60,220 nt of DNA from the IMG/VR virus record IMGVR_UViG_3300020498_000257, positions 1 through 60,220 of that record. The stretch is one strand, 5' to 3'. Under the pieces are notes generated by a model. It saw only the letters and a list, made by a program, of their open reading frames with translations, did no database searches and was not told the DNA's origin. The DNA is from a virus. Each line of letters opens with the position of its first letter. Position 1 is the first letter of the stretch. Of this stretch, positions 43,527-52,158 are shown piece after piece. The position numbers were made by a program, and so were the translations under genes.

Positions 43527-43753
43527 GCCTTCCTCTTTCCCACATATGTTCCATAGAGTGTCATTAAGAACACCCATGTTGTACCGTCAAATTCTACCGA
43601 AAAGTTAGTATCTATGTCAAGTACCCTAAGATATCCCTTATCTCTCATCTGGTGCGTAAGCATACTTTCATATTGATGCTTAATACGAACCATATCAGAG
43701 TCGTCTAGAAATTCAACTCTAACTTGAAATCTTTTTATCGGTTTGTGATTCAT
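43463..43753 (-). CDS. Hypothetical protein between primase and helicase
   Basis: 96 residues from MNHKPIKRFQVRVEFLDDSD. Beta-rich core (VEFDGTTWVFLMTLYGTYVG) and a basic end. It overlaps both the helicase end and the primase start, so it is tightly linked to the replisome genes. No family recognised. Confidence 0.6.
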   Translation of the reverse strand: MNHKPIKRFQVRVEFLDDSDMVRIKHQYESMLTHQMRDKGYLRVLDIDTNFSVEFDGTTWVFLMTLYGTYVGKRKAWHSEAITQGKLIPRSTLSRK

Positions 43754-44981
43754 TATTTTGGAATGGATTCTCATAAATCTCTTTGACGATACCCCTGTTG
43801 ATATCCCAATCTAAGTATAAACCAAACTCGTGTCCATGTCGATTCTTGCGTGAAACAATCTCAATCATGTTAGTTCCTGGATATCGATGCACTGCCATAG
43901 CCATATCGGCATCATATTCAATTGCCTTTGACCAAGCTACTTGAGACATCATAGGAGGATTGTCTTGATCTGACACATCGTCTGCAGTAGCAGCAGTAAT
44001 ATCAATAATTGGAATATTGTTAGATACTGCCAGCATCTTAAATTCACGAGAGACATTTCGGTTACGCTCAACTTCAGAATTGCTTCGCTTGTTATCATTA
44101 AACAATTGATGGTAATCAAGAATAACTAAGTCTGGCTTATGCTGATCTATCTTGCCTTGAATAGTTGCTGGAGTAACTTCAGTATTTCCTTCGTTTGAAA
44201 TCAAAATAAAGCTGTTCTTGTTTTCGAACTTCTTCTGTGACCACGAACGGAAGTCATCTATATTAATATCACCCTTTGAAAAATCAGAAGCTTTAAATAA
44301 TCCAGAGCCTAGCATAGTATAAATACGGTCACGCATATTCTCTGGAGACATTTCAAGGGAAACAATCATTGGCTTAAATCCTTGTTCCCAGGCTTTACAG
44401 GCAAGGTATGAAGTAAACCATGTCTTACCACGCCCTGGCCAGCCGATAGCGACGATTAGGTGTCCTGGGGCCATGCCTGTTGGGTATGCCAAATCTATGG
44501 CCTCAAAGCCCGTCTTGATGCCTGGAGAACCACCCATTTCGGCAGACCTAACACGAAGCAACTCCATATGCCTAATTGCAGCATCCGCATCTGTAATATC
44601 TAAGTCTCTTACGTTATTAGTAAATCGGCTTAGCCCAGCAAGTTGGCTTTGCATTTGTTCTAATACTCTTGAAGCTGCATCTTCTTTTAATGCTGAGCCG
44701 CTTTTCAATAAAATGTTCTTTAGCTTTGCAGACAAAAATTCATTCTTAAGTGTGTCTAAATAATAACCAGTCTCTGCTTTTGTTTCTACTGGCTCAAAGT
44801 CTTTAAACTTTTCCTGAAGGATCCCAACTTCTGGGACAGCCTTAAACTTATAATAATATGACTTTAGGCCTTCCCAAATATCTTTATGGGAGGTGAATAG
44901 ATCGTCTACATTGTCTGCTAGTAGCGTACTGATATCTTTATTCTTACATACAGCAGATATTAATGTTGCTTCTGTATTCAT
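43719..44981 (-). CDS. dnaB: DnaB-like replicative helicase
   Basis: 420 residues. The N-terminal helical domain precedes a RecA-type ATPase: IVAIGWPGRGKTWFTSYL as Walker A (about 176-193), DLVILDYHQLFND as Walker B, and SKAIEYDADMAMAV and IVSRKNRHG as downstream conserved motifs. It unwinds DNA at the fork. A candidate loader is translated just ahead of it. Confidence 0.9.
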   Translation of the reverse strand: MNTEATLISAVCKNKDISTLLADNVDDLFTSHKDIWEGLKSYYYKFKAVPEVGILQEKFKDFEPVETKAETGYYLDTLKNEFLSAKLKNILLKSGSALKEDAASRVLEQMQSQLAGLSRFTNNVRDLDITDADAAIRHMELLRVRSAEMGGSPGIKTGFEAIDLAYPTGMAPGHLIVAIGWPGRGKTWFTSYLACKAWEQGFKPMIVSLEMSPENMRDRIYTMLGSGLFKASDFSKGDINIDDFRSWSQKKFENKNSFILISNEGNTEVTPATIQGKIDQHKPDLVILDYHQLFNDNKRSNSEVERNRNVSREFKMLAVSNNIPIIDITAATADDVSDQDNPPMMSQVAWSKAIEYDADMAMAVHRYPGTNMIEIVSRKNRHGHEFGLYLDWDINRGIVKEIYENPFQNNESQTDKKISS

Positions 44982-45301
44982 TCTATTCCGCCTTGCTCTA
45001 CCATCTTCTTCGTTTCTTCCAGTAACAAACGACGCTTTTCTTTATCCTTTTCAATCTCAGTCTTTACTAAATCCATCTTGTCAAAATTATAAAAGAAGAA
45101 TTGAAGTGGGTGCCCATTCTTAGTTAGCCCAAAATAATACTCTAGTAATTCTTTTGCACGAGTATATCCTACACTATCAATGACATCTTGCATAGCCCAC
45201 TTTTCACGGAACTTATTAATTGTCACAGCCTTATTGTATTTATCCTTATATAGATTCTGATACAGAGTCAAAAGGATATAAGGCTCTTTGCTATTTGCCA
45301 C
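44978..45301 (-). CDS. Possible helicase loader
   Basis: 107 residues, helical: KEPYILLTLYQNLYKDKYNK, WAMQDVIDSVGYTRAKELLE. No P-loop. Direct coupling to the helicase gene (4-base overlap) and small helical size suggest a loader or accessory factor, by position only. Confidence 0.5.
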   Translation of the reverse strand: MANSKEPYILLTLYQNLYKDKYNKAVTINKFREKWAMQDVIDSVGYTRAKELLEYYFGLTKNGHPLQFFFYNFDKMDLVKTEIEKDKEKRRLLLEETKKMVEQGGIE

Positions 45302-45494
45302 GCTTTAGCTCTTCTTCTACTTCTTGCGTCTTTTCAATAAGTTTGTTTTCAACAAAAGCATATACTCTTTCTGTTGCAGCATCAACCGTCTCACCTTGGC
45401 GGACATCGTCTTCAACGCCTATTCCAATTTTAATGCTCTCATAGTTTCCTAGATTTCTAGTAAATGATAGGTCAACCTTTACCTTCGTTGTCAC
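45291..45494 (-). CDS. Hypothetical 67-residue protein
   Basis: Starts at GTG. MTTKVKVDLSFTRNLGNYES then a long charged helix (VYAFVENKLIEKTQEVEEEL). I remember similar small proteins near replication genes of actinobacteriophages; unknown function. It overlaps both neighbours. Confidence 0.6.
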   Translation of the reverse strand: MTTKVKVDLSFTRNLGNYESIKIGIGVEDDVRQGETVDAATERVYAFVENKLIEKTQEVEEELKRGK

Positions 45495-45601
45495 TTGTGC
45501 TCCTTCTTAATATGGTTAGATAATGTTATGTGTGCAAAATCAGATCGTACTTCAAGTTCTTTATTGCATTCAGGGCATATTACTATTCGGCTACTTGCCA
45601 T
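45491..45601 (-). CDS. Minimal C2H2 zinc-finger protein, 36 residues
   Basis: MASSRIVICPECNKELEVRS then NHIKKEHK: a CxxC pair and H-x4-H form a single classic zinc finger, with little else. It may bind nucleic acid. Overlaps both neighbouring genes by a few bases. Confidence 0.6.
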   Translation of the reverse strand: MASSRIVICPECNKELEVRSDFAHITLSNHIKKEHK

Positions 45602-45728
45602 CTTTGTCACCAACAACTTTGGTAACAACAACTGGACCGTTTAAAGAATTCCAGTACTCGACTTCTGCTTCACGCTTACGCTTTTTTGCAGCGCCAGTCT
45701 CAAGTGTGTACCGTGCCATTTCAGCCAT
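45591..45728 (-). CDS. Small basic protein, 45 residues
   Basis: MAEMARYTLETGAAKKRKRE followed by YWNSLNGPVVVTKVVGDKDG. A basic patch KKRKR suggests nucleic-acid binding. The start overlaps the stop of the zinc-ribbon gene through TAATG. A second ATG three codons on is possible. Confidence 0.55.
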   Translation of the reverse strand: MAEMARYTLETGAAKKRKREAEVEYWNSLNGPVVVTKVVGDKDGK

Positions 45729-45868
45729 TACTCCGCCTTCCAGATTGGAGTGAACTCAAACTTATTAATACACTTAACACAAATAGCAAAAACATCTGGC
45801 TCCATAATAACTGGATACACCTTAGCCTTTTTACCTAAATCCCTACCGCATTCCTCACAATAATTCAT
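45728..45868 (-). CDS. Zinc-ribbon protein, 46 residues
   Basis: MNYCEECGRDLGKKAKVYPV with a second CVKC gives one zinc ribbon. It ends FTPIWKAE, nearly the same as the end of the gene upstream (FVPVWKAE). The shared DNA at each end (GGAAGGCGGAGTAATG) acts as ribosome-binding site, stop and start of the next gene. Confidence 0.65.
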   Translation of the reverse strand: MNYCEECGRDLGKKAKVYPVIMEPDVFAICVKCINKFEFTPIWKAE

Positions 45869-46353
45869 TACTCCGCCTTCCATACAGGTACAAATTTTCC
45901 CTCGTCTGTCTTAGTATACAATATAAAGTTGTTTTTGAGAAGCCCCAATAATTCTGCCTTTGAAGGAAGATCAGAAGAATGCCCTGAGTCTAATATATGC
46001 TGATGTATGTCAAGTATGTTCTTTTGATTAAACATATACTTAGACCAGTACTGGCTGTCTGGTTCTCCTATTGGATATATTTTAGTTGGAGTAATTACTT
46101 TACCCTCTAAAATATAATCCTGTATTGTAACTCTATGTTTATTCAGCATAGCAGATACTTGTACGATTGTATATGCCGTCTCCATATTCTTTTTAACTTG
46201 GGAGTATGGATACATAACTCTTTTTTTATCTGGGTAGCACCAAGCAACTATCTCATCCTTGGATCTAGATGAGCTTAGCACCTTGTGTATTTTATCGTTT
46301 AAGAAGAAATACCGTAAAACTTTTGGTTTGCTGTCTCTTTTTGATCTAGCCAT
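45868..46353 (-). CDS. MerR-like helix-turn-helix protein
   Basis: 161 residues: KHRVTIQDYILEGKVITPTK, within AYTIVQVSAMLNKHRVTIQD, looks like an excisionase/MerR-type winged HTH that reads DNA. The C-terminus is helical and ends FVPVWKAE. Related proteins are frequent in actinobacteriophages; likely a regulator. Confidence 0.65.
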   Translation of the reverse strand: MARSKRDSKPKVLRYFFLNDKIHKVLSSSRSKDEIVAWCYPDKKRVMYPYSQVKKNMETAYTIVQVSAMLNKHRVTIQDYILEGKVITPTKIYPIGEPDSQYWSKYMFNQKNILDIHQHILDSGHSSDLPSKAELLGLLKNNFILYTKTDEGKFVPVWKAE

Positions 46354-46484
46354 TTCCCGAAAGCACTCGTTTCTTTATTGCACATCCAGCGTTTGCCGCA
46401 CATGATACAGAATAATTCCATATGTAGTTTCTGAGAAAAAACTCTATCTACAAAAACTCTACCGCTGCATTTTCCACACCACAT
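46299..46484 (-). CDS. Zinc-ribbon phage protein, 61 residues
   Basis: From MWCGKCSGRVFVDRVFSQKL with a second pair in LFCIMCGKRWMC, a clear zinc ribbon. The start overlaps the stop of the metallophosphoesterase gene (TAATG) and the 3' end overlaps the HTH gene by 55 bases, more than is usual here. Confidence 0.65.
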   Translation of the reverse strand: MWCGKCSGRVFVDRVFSQKLHMELFCIMCGKRWMCNKETSAFGKWLDQKETANQKFYGISS

Positions 46485-47284
46485 TATAAAGTAAACAACT
46501 TTCCATCTACAACGCAAGAGTAGTCTGGTGCAATATGAATCATTTGAATATGAGGATAGTCGTTGACAATATGTGCTACCGCAAATCCCTTTTGCCAGTC
46601 GTGGTGCTGACTGTATTTCATTCCATCACTCTTTTCATCACACATATGGCCGATTTCATATCCACGAAGTGTTTCTCCTTCGCCGTTGTTTCTAAGTTCA
46701 TATGTTACCATATGGGAAGCAATTCTGTGTGAGTGTCCACGAATCAAAGAAACCTGTAGGTCTTCTACATCTTTTCTAACTGATCCTGTAGCTGCAATTG
46801 AAATACCGTGGTGTACGTGTATGTCTCCAAAGCGTCGCTTAGGTAGTTCATTATAATAAATATATTCATACCCCAAAGAGTCTAGGCTCCATAAAGATTC
46901 TGGTGTAACCTCACTGATATACTCTGGAAGCTTGGCATCTACATAATTAAAGACTCTAATGTCATGGTTGCCTAATGCAGAAAACAGTTGAGCATCTGGA
47001 AGCATCTCTCTTGTCTTTGCATAGAAATCTCTAGCGCCCTTTGCTTCATGACGCATCATTGGAACAATTAAATCTCCGCTTTCAGTCTTATGATAATTTA
47101 AGAACTCTGCAGATCTTCCTTCTGTATACTTGCTATAACACGCCTGATCATCTGTATCGCCTAGGTAATCAACAACGTCTGGCTTAAACCATTTCATTAC
47201 TTTAAACCATAGGGCAATCATCTTATCATCTTGATACGGGAACTGCTGATCGGATGAAAGCATCCATTTTAAATCGTTGCTCAT
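46484..47284 (-). CDS. Calcineurin-like metallophosphoesterase
   Basis: 266 residues. Motifs in order: MLSSDQQFPYQDD, VDYLGDTDDQACY, FSALGNHDIRVF, IHVHHGISI and LIRGHSHRIASHM, matching the dimetal phosphoesterase core. It may cleave nucleic acid or nucleotides. It is the first gene of the replication block, downstream of a promoter-terminator gate. Confidence 0.88.
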   Translation of the reverse strand: MSNDLKWMLSSDQQFPYQDDKMIALWFKVMKWFKPDVVDYLGDTDDQACYSKYTEGRSAEFLNYHKTESGDLIVPMMRHEAKGARDFYAKTREMLPDAQLFSALGNHDIRVFNYVDAKLPEYISEVTPESLWSLDSLGYEYIYYNELPKRRFGDIHVHHGISIAATGSVRKDVEDLQVSLIRGHSHRIASHMVTYELRNNGEGETLRGYEIGHMCDEKSDGMKYSQHHDWQKGFAVAHIVNDYPHIQMIHIAPDYSCVVDGKLFTL

Positions 47285-47301
47285 TGTCTACCTTAATACG
47301 T

Positions 47302-47326
47302 AAAAAAGTCACGGGTACGTGACTTT
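47302..47326 (-). terminator. Strong rho-independent terminator at the structural/replication boundary
   Basis: Minus strand: AAAGTCACG, loop TACC, CGTGACTTT followed by a T run, a perfect 9-base stem. It lies between the promoter at 47339-47366 and the metallophosphoesterase gene, so it both ends the tail-gene transcript and can attenuate the new one. Confidence 0.85.
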
Positions 47327-47327
47327 G

Positions 47328-47348
47328 ATGTTACATTTATTGTAACAT
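47328..47348. promoter_or_regulatory. Palindromic operator over the replication promoter
   Basis: ATGTTACA and TGTAACAT separated by five bases, a perfect 8-base inverted repeat that covers the -10 box. Confidence 0.6.
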
Positions 47349-47366
47349 ATTGGCCTAGCTTGTCAA
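47339..47366 (-). promoter_or_regulatory. Promoter of the replication block
   Basis: Minus strand: TTGACA (47361-47366), 16-base spacer, TACAAT (47339-47344). Confidence 0.65.
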
Positions 47367-47370
47367 GAGG

Positions 47371-47817
47371 CTATTTTGTAACTAATGTTCCTGCAGCAAA
47401 CAATGTATATTTAACTGTAGTGTTTGCAGTAGCAGTTCTAAATCTAATGACTGCACTTGTTGAGGTTACGCTTTCTATTTGTGGAAAAACTTGTGAGTTT
47501 GCCCAGGATGGAGAAGTTTGTCCAATTGTATTTATCTGAACCCACACATTAGGAGTTGAAGTAAATTCAACACCCTTTCCAAAAGATACCGTAGTTGTAG
47601 TACCAGCGCCTGCCGACTTTATTGCCTTACTTCCTGCAATAGCAACTATTGTAGAAGATACTGCGGCTGGTGGAGTCTTGGCACCAGCGTTTTCTATATT
47701 AATAACAGTAGGTGCTGTAGGTGCTGCAAGGAGATTTATATTTTGAATCATTGCAGCAATCAAATCAGAGGTTACTGGATCTCCTGCTGATATCTTGGTT
47801 GGTGTAAGTTGTACCAT
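47371..47817 (-). CDS. Minor structural protein
   Basis: 148 residues: a short N-terminal helix, then Thr/Ser/Ala-rich beta strands (VSFGKGVEFTSTPNVWVQIN). Such sequences are typical of fibre tips or fibre-associated baseplate proteins. It is the last gene of the tail cluster, right before the terminator, and follows a coiled-coil gene. Confidence 0.65.
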   Translation of the reverse strand: MVQLTPTKISAGDPVTSDLIAAMIQNINLLAAPTAPTVINIENAGAKTPPAAVSSTIVAIAGSKAIKSAGAGTTTTVSFGKGVEFTSTPNVWVQINTIGQTSPSWANSQVFPQIESVTSTSAVIRFRTATANTTVKYTLFAAGTLVTK

Positions 47818-47819
47818 TT

Positions 47820-47978
47820 TTACTCCTTTGGTTGCTCCTTTGGAGCTTCCATTTCTTGAATTCTTATTGTTAGCTGAGTAATCTCAGCACGAAGAACAGC
47901 AATATGAGTCTCATATTGTGAGACGATCTCACCAATTCTTTGTTGTAATGCCTGTACTACTAGTTCTACTTTATCCAT
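47820..47978 (-). CDS. Coiled-coil protein, 52 residues
   Basis: MDKVELVVQALQQRIGEIVS followed by heptads (LRAEITQLTIRIQEME) and a Lys/Pro end: a short trimeric-type coiled coil. Located between fibre genes, it may be a fibre chaperone or connector. Confidence 0.6.
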   Translation of the reverse strand: MDKVELVVQALQQRIGEIVSQYETHIAVLRAEITQLTIRIQEMEAPKEQPKE

Positions 47979-48011
47979 TTTATTCCTTTTCTATTTAGAT
48001 TAAGGATACCA

Positions 48012-50831
48012 TTAAGCACCTATAGCGTCAAGTCTTTGTTTTAAATTACTGATCTCCAGGCTTTGTTTTTGTATTAGGGAAAGCATTCCTGGAATTATAA
48101 TGTTGGTGTTCCATCTCTCTGGAAGCCCATCGTCATTATAATCTACCGCTGAAGGATATACTGATTCAACTTCTTCTGCTATAAATCCAGGCATCAGAAC
48201 TCCAGACCTTTGATCAGATTCTGAAAGATGCTCTGCGTTATACCTAAAAGCTCTAACTGGAATACTTAATAGATTTTCTGGATTCAATGCGTCTATGGTA
48301 TCTATATCAACAATATCAGTTTTGTACCTTCTACTTGAAGATGTGTTTACTCTTAAAAATCCGCTTGACTGTGTTATAAAGTTTGCGGTAGTTGCCGTAC
48401 CTAATGTATTAGCGTATATATTTCCGCCAGAAAGTAGTTTAGTTTTTACTGTGGTTCCGTTGTCATCATTATCGGAGCCGTTGTGACCAACCATTACGTT
48501 TCCGCTGATTCTTACGTCATTCCATCTGTAAGTTCTTGTTCCTAAATCAATGTTCGGGGCACCTGGCATGTATGGATAACAATGAGATGTCCATCCTCCA
48601 ATAGAGGTGTTCTTAAAACCAATTGAGCCAACCACTAGTCCAGCAGTAACTCCGCCAAGACTTCCTGCTGAATCAAAATAAGCAGCAGTGTCTGAAGAAG
48701 TATTGATTGCTACTCTTCCGCTAAATGTTCCTGATGCTCCAGAAATGTTACCCTTAAATTCTGCGTTTCCATTGGAGTTGATTGAAAACATTACTGCTCC
48801 AGCGCTGTTATACGAAGCAATGCCTTGGCTATTTAATATAACCATATTTGCACCTGCTGTAGCTGTAGTATCTGTATTTATCTTAAACCCTGTTGAAGTT
48901 ATTGTAATACCATTAGCTGTTATAGATGTAACTTGATTTTGAGCATTAGCAACAAGATATCCACCTGCAGTTAGCTTTGTGTCTAAAGCTGTTTTGGTTG
49001 CATATGAAGTATCAGTTCTTTGTGTCCATACAGATCCTGTCCAAGTTTTTATTATATTGCCCTGACCAGTATCGATCCATATGTCTCCTACCTTTGTTGC
49101 AGTAGGTGTAGTTGCTTGTGCAAATGTAGCATTCTTTGCTCCAACCGAAGTACTTAAAGATGTGCTTAGAGTTGTTAGATCTGATGTTTTTGCATAGCCC
49201 TCAATTTGTGGAGAGCCTGTAAATATTGCTCCAGCTGCTGTTAGAACTCCAGTTGTAGAAACTCTGAAAGGAGCATTTGATGATGATGTAGAGCCAACCC
49301 AAATTCGATAAGTTGGATCTGTTGCGCTGAGTCTAACCGCAGATCCTAATGTTCCAGTTTTATCTCCAACTGATATGTTACCGTTGCTGTCTAGTATAGT
49401 ATTATTTTTTGAAATAGTTCCTACAGTTTGTGCACTTCCATCAATTGTCCATCCTCCGATAAATCCCTTGCGGGCATCAATGGTTCCGTCTTTTGTAATT
49501 GCAACTGTTGCATCTGTGACTAGTCCGTTATATGCAAATAAGCCTTCGTTATTTAATCTTAAGCGAGCTCCTGATGTTGCGGATGCTCCTGCATAAAGGC
49601 TTCCGCTTGTAGTGCCTCCTGTTGGAATTGCAAGCTGAACGTTACCTGTAAATTTTCCACCAGTTGCTTCAATATTTCCAGTAAGATTTAAATCTGTTCC
49701 ATTCCAGTACATAAACTCTGTCGAATTACCAACCCTAAACTGTCCAGTAGTTAGCCAGAAGTTATTTCCAACATTGGTTGTTGATTTGTTTAATATTATG
49801 CCATGGTAGGTTCCCGCTGTTAATGTTGGGTTTGCCAAAGGCCCTGTATTTAAATTAATGCTTTGAGCAATTCCAGTTCCTATCTTAAATAGGTCTTGTG
49901 TGGCTCCTCCAATTGCTATAAAAGATTTAAGTCTTGCTAGTGCTCCTACAGCAGTGCCGTCTGCATCTGATGCTATAAATGTACTTGTTGCTGCTCCAGT
50001 CCAGTTAACGACGTCATATGGCGTAACGCCAGCGACTTGGTAGTAGTATGTCGTATTTGGAATTAATCCTGTTGCGGTAAAGGTATTTGTTGTTCTGCCA
50101 TCAACTGAAGCGTACTCCCATAGAGGCGTACCTGTTGAAGGGTTAGTTGTTGACCATCTTATTGCATATCCTGCTGTCTTAGTGTCTGTTGATACGGCCC
50201 AAGTTAAATTTGATACTACGCTAAATCCACTTAAATCTTTTGGATCAATTGATGCTGAAGCTGAAGTAGTTGTTGGATTTGCAACAGTAAAGGTAGTATC
50301 GGGATCTGGATTTAATGGTGTAACTGTTAGTATGGCAGATTCAGATCTATTTGTATCAAGCCACTTATCTCTAACTACAACCTTAATCCATCTTTGTGCG
50401 GTACTTCCCGTCTGTATTGTTACGTTTGTAGAAGTTCCTACGTAAACAATATATGGATTTGAAAAGTCAGCAGATAGGCTTTCGAAAATAACAACATCTT
50501 CTTGTACGCTTAGAGGATCCATATCAAATTTAACTGAGTAGGCTCTATATCCTTGAGTAACACTTAAATTAATAACTGGCTTAGTAAGGTTTGGTATATC
50601 AAATCCAAGCTCTATGACTGGAGAGCGCTGACCTTCAGTTAATTCTTTTGTTTCTGCATCTTCATATAAGTATGTAAACCAAAATCTGTACTTCTTGTCT
50701 TTAACAAGAGGAAGTCTAATTATTTTATCGTAAGATCCTGTAGGTGCAGTTTTGGCAGCTTCAGCAGATGCTGTTGGAGTAGTCTGTAAATCTGGCGGAG
50801 TATATCCTTTCCAAGAAGCTGTTGTTGGCAT
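48012..50831 (-). CDS. Tail fibre with fibronectin-III units and S74 auto-cleaving chaperone
   Basis: 939 residues. The N-terminal third has fibronectin type III-like units (TTTYYYQVAGVTPYDVVNW-type strands). The middle is a beta-rich repetitive region with glycine-rich ID/GG turns. The last 110 residues are an S74 intramolecular chaperone (SSSRRYKTDIVDIDTIDAL with the Ser-Lys dyad, then PGFIAEEVESVYP and a terminal coiled coil) that trimerises the fibre and is released by self-cleavage. Probably the host receptor-binding fibre. Confidence 0.88.
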   Translation of the reverse strand: MPTTASWKGYTPPDLQTTPTASAEAAKTAPTGSYDKIIRLPLVKDKKYRFWFTYLYEDAETKELTEGQRSPVIELGFDIPNLTKPVINLSVTQGYRAYSVKFDMDPLSVQEDVVIFESLSADFSNPYIVYVGTSTNVTIQTGSTAQRWIKVVVRDKWLDTNRSESAILTVTPLNPDPDTTFTVANPTTTSASASIDPKDLSGFSVVSNLTWAVSTDTKTAGYAIRWSTTNPSTGTPLWEYASVDGRTTNTFTATGLIPNTTYYYQVAGVTPYDVVNWTGAATSTFIASDADGTAVGALARLKSFIAIGGATQDLFKIGTGIAQSINLNTGPLANPTLTAGTYHGIILNKSTTNVGNNFWLTTGQFRVGNSTEFMYWNGTDLNLTGNIEATGGKFTGNVQLAIPTGGTTSGSLYAGASATSGARLRLNNEGLFAYNGLVTDATVAITKDGTIDARKGFIGGWTIDGSAQTVGTISKNNTILDSNGNISVGDKTGTLGSAVRLSATDPTYRIWVGSTSSSNAPFRVSTTGVLTAAGAIFTGSPQIEGYAKTSDLTTLSTSLSTSVGAKNATFAQATTPTATKVGDIWIDTGQGNIIKTWTGSVWTQRTDTSYATKTALDTKLTAGGYLVANAQNQVTSITANGITITSTGFKINTDTTATAGANMVILNSQGIASYNSAGAVMFSINSNGNAEFKGNISGASGTFSGRVAINTSSDTAAYFDSAGSLGGVTAGLVVGSIGFKNTSIGGWTSHCYPYMPGAPNIDLGTRTYRWNDVRISGNVMVGHNGSDNDDNGTTVKTKLLSGGNIYANTLGTATTANFITQSSGFLRVNTSSSRRYKTDIVDIDTIDALNPENLLSIPVRAFRYNAEHLSESDQRSGVLMPGFIAEEVESVYPSAVDYNDDGLPERWNTNIIIPGMLSLIQKQSLEISNLKQRLDAIGA

Positions 50832-50832
50832 T

Positions 50833-51795
50833 TTAGAAGTTTAACCCTAATCTGTATTCTATATCCATCTGTCTTCCGATTGATTTTCTTATTGGGTCTG
50901 TAAGAACAGATCTGCTAATAAGACCATAATCTGATCTAAATGAATCTTCATCATTAATTCTAAGCCCATCAAATAATACATTTGTTGAGCCTGAAGATTT
51001 TGCTTTTGCTCCAACCGATACTTTAATTATTGAAGATTTGTCTGGAGTTCCAGCGCCAAACCCACTTGAGTACAGGTTGTTTAAAGTTAATTGTTTAATC
51101 TTGCTTCCAATTGCTGGGTCTCCAGCATATCTGATTTCATAATAATTAGTAGAAGAGCTATAGAATCTAACAAATACATAGTCTAGATTTAAATCGCTTT
51201 GAACATATGCAAGTGTAAGACTGTCATTTGGACTATACCCATTTATGTCTATATCTATGCTGGATGAATACTGTTTACTATTTGAAGCTGCTGCTGTTAA
51301 TGATAAATGATTTGCTCCAATTCTTGGAGTTGGAGAAGTAACTGCTGTTGAATAGGATCCGTCATCATTTGTCCATTGCTGATAATCTGAAAATGTTGAT
51401 ATAGATTTGCTTGCATAGTCTGTTGACCCAAGTGTGACACTTGGGAATAAACCAATTTCAGAAACAATTCCAGAAACATCTACTGGTAGGGTTGTTTTGT
51501 AAACAACCCCATAGGTGCTTAATCCTGATGTTGTGCTTGTCTGTATATCAACACTTGAAATATTTACCTGCGATCTATAAAATTCAAAATCTAATCCTGT
51601 ATTGTTTTCTGATGCAACGGTTGAGCCTATTCCAACAGCTATGTCTTTATTGTTTGTTGTTGCTTGCCCCGCCAGGTACTGGGTTATATATCTCTTACCA
51701 AACTTGGTGAGAATGTTTTTAGATCTATAAATTTCTTTCCCGTCTTCATAAAAGCGGTACTCTCCTTGTAACAACAATTTATTGTCCATATCCAT
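50833..51795 (-). CDS. Minor tail protein
   Basis: 320 residues, Ser/Thr/Tyr-rich beta strands (YRFYEDGKEIYRSKNIL, FGKRYITQYLAGQATTNNKD). The start resembles a phage baseplate/tail-attachment family with the 'TKFGKRYIxxYLAG' type stretch. It starts inside the end of the upstream gene (17-base overlap). Likely a baseplate or fibre-connector protein. Confidence 0.65.
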   Translation of the reverse strand: MDMDNKLLLQGEYRFYEDGKEIYRSKNILTKFGKRYITQYLAGQATTNNKDIAVGIGSTVASENNTGLDFEFYRSQVNISSVDIQTSTTSGLSTYGVVYKTTLPVDVSGIVSEIGLFPSVTLGSTDYASKSISTFSDYQQWTNDDGSYSTAVTSPTPRIGANHLSLTAAASNSKQYSSSIDIDINGYSPNDSLTLAYVQSDLNLDYVFVRFYSSSTNYYEIRYAGDPAIGSKIKQLTLNNLYSSGFGAGTPDKSSIIKVSVGAKAKSSGSTNVLFDGLRINDEDSFRSDYGLISRSVLTDPIRKSIGRQMDIEYRLGLNF

Positions 51796-52141
51796 TTACT
51801 CCTACTACTTCTGCTCCGACATGATTTTTTACATTAAATTTAAATTCTACGTATTGATTTTTATTTCCATCTGTTACAAGCGTTTTACTTATTAAAGTTA
51901 TATCCTCTAGGTTTGGAGCACCAAGACCAGCAAGTGGGTCATCTTCAATTTCTTCCTCAACATCATCCAAGAAGTCTTCTATATCATCTTGGATTCCTTG
52001 AATCTCTGCTTGAGTTAAAGTAGACGGATCTACAATTAGATACAGGTCTGGGTTAAGGACCTCTATAAGCTTATCTCCTGGAAATAATAATAACTTCTTG
52101 GCTTTAGGTGATTTAGCTGCCTGTTGTTTTTGGTTGCTCAT
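51779..52141 (-). CDS. Acidic structural-cluster protein
   Basis: 120 residues with an acidic helical stretch (DDIEDFLDDVEEEIEDDPLA) and a beta C-terminus (TLVTDGNKNQYVEFKFNVKN). Unknown role in the tail; co-expressed from a leaderless-type promoter. Confidence 0.6.
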   Translation of the reverse strand: MSNQKQQAAKSPKAKKLLLFPGDKLIEVLNPDLYLIVDPSTLTQAEIQGIQDDIEDFLDDVEEEIEDDPLAGLGAPNLEDITLISKTLVTDGNKNQYVEFKFNVKNHVGAEVVGVNGYGQ

Positions 52142-52147
52142 ATTAAC

Positions 52148-52153
52148 ATTCTA
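52148..52153 (-). promoter_or_regulatory. Leaderless extended -10 promoter inside the tail operon
   Basis: TGG-TAGAAT on the minus strand, six bases before the ATG. Confidence 0.6.
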
Positions 52154-52158
52154 CCATT

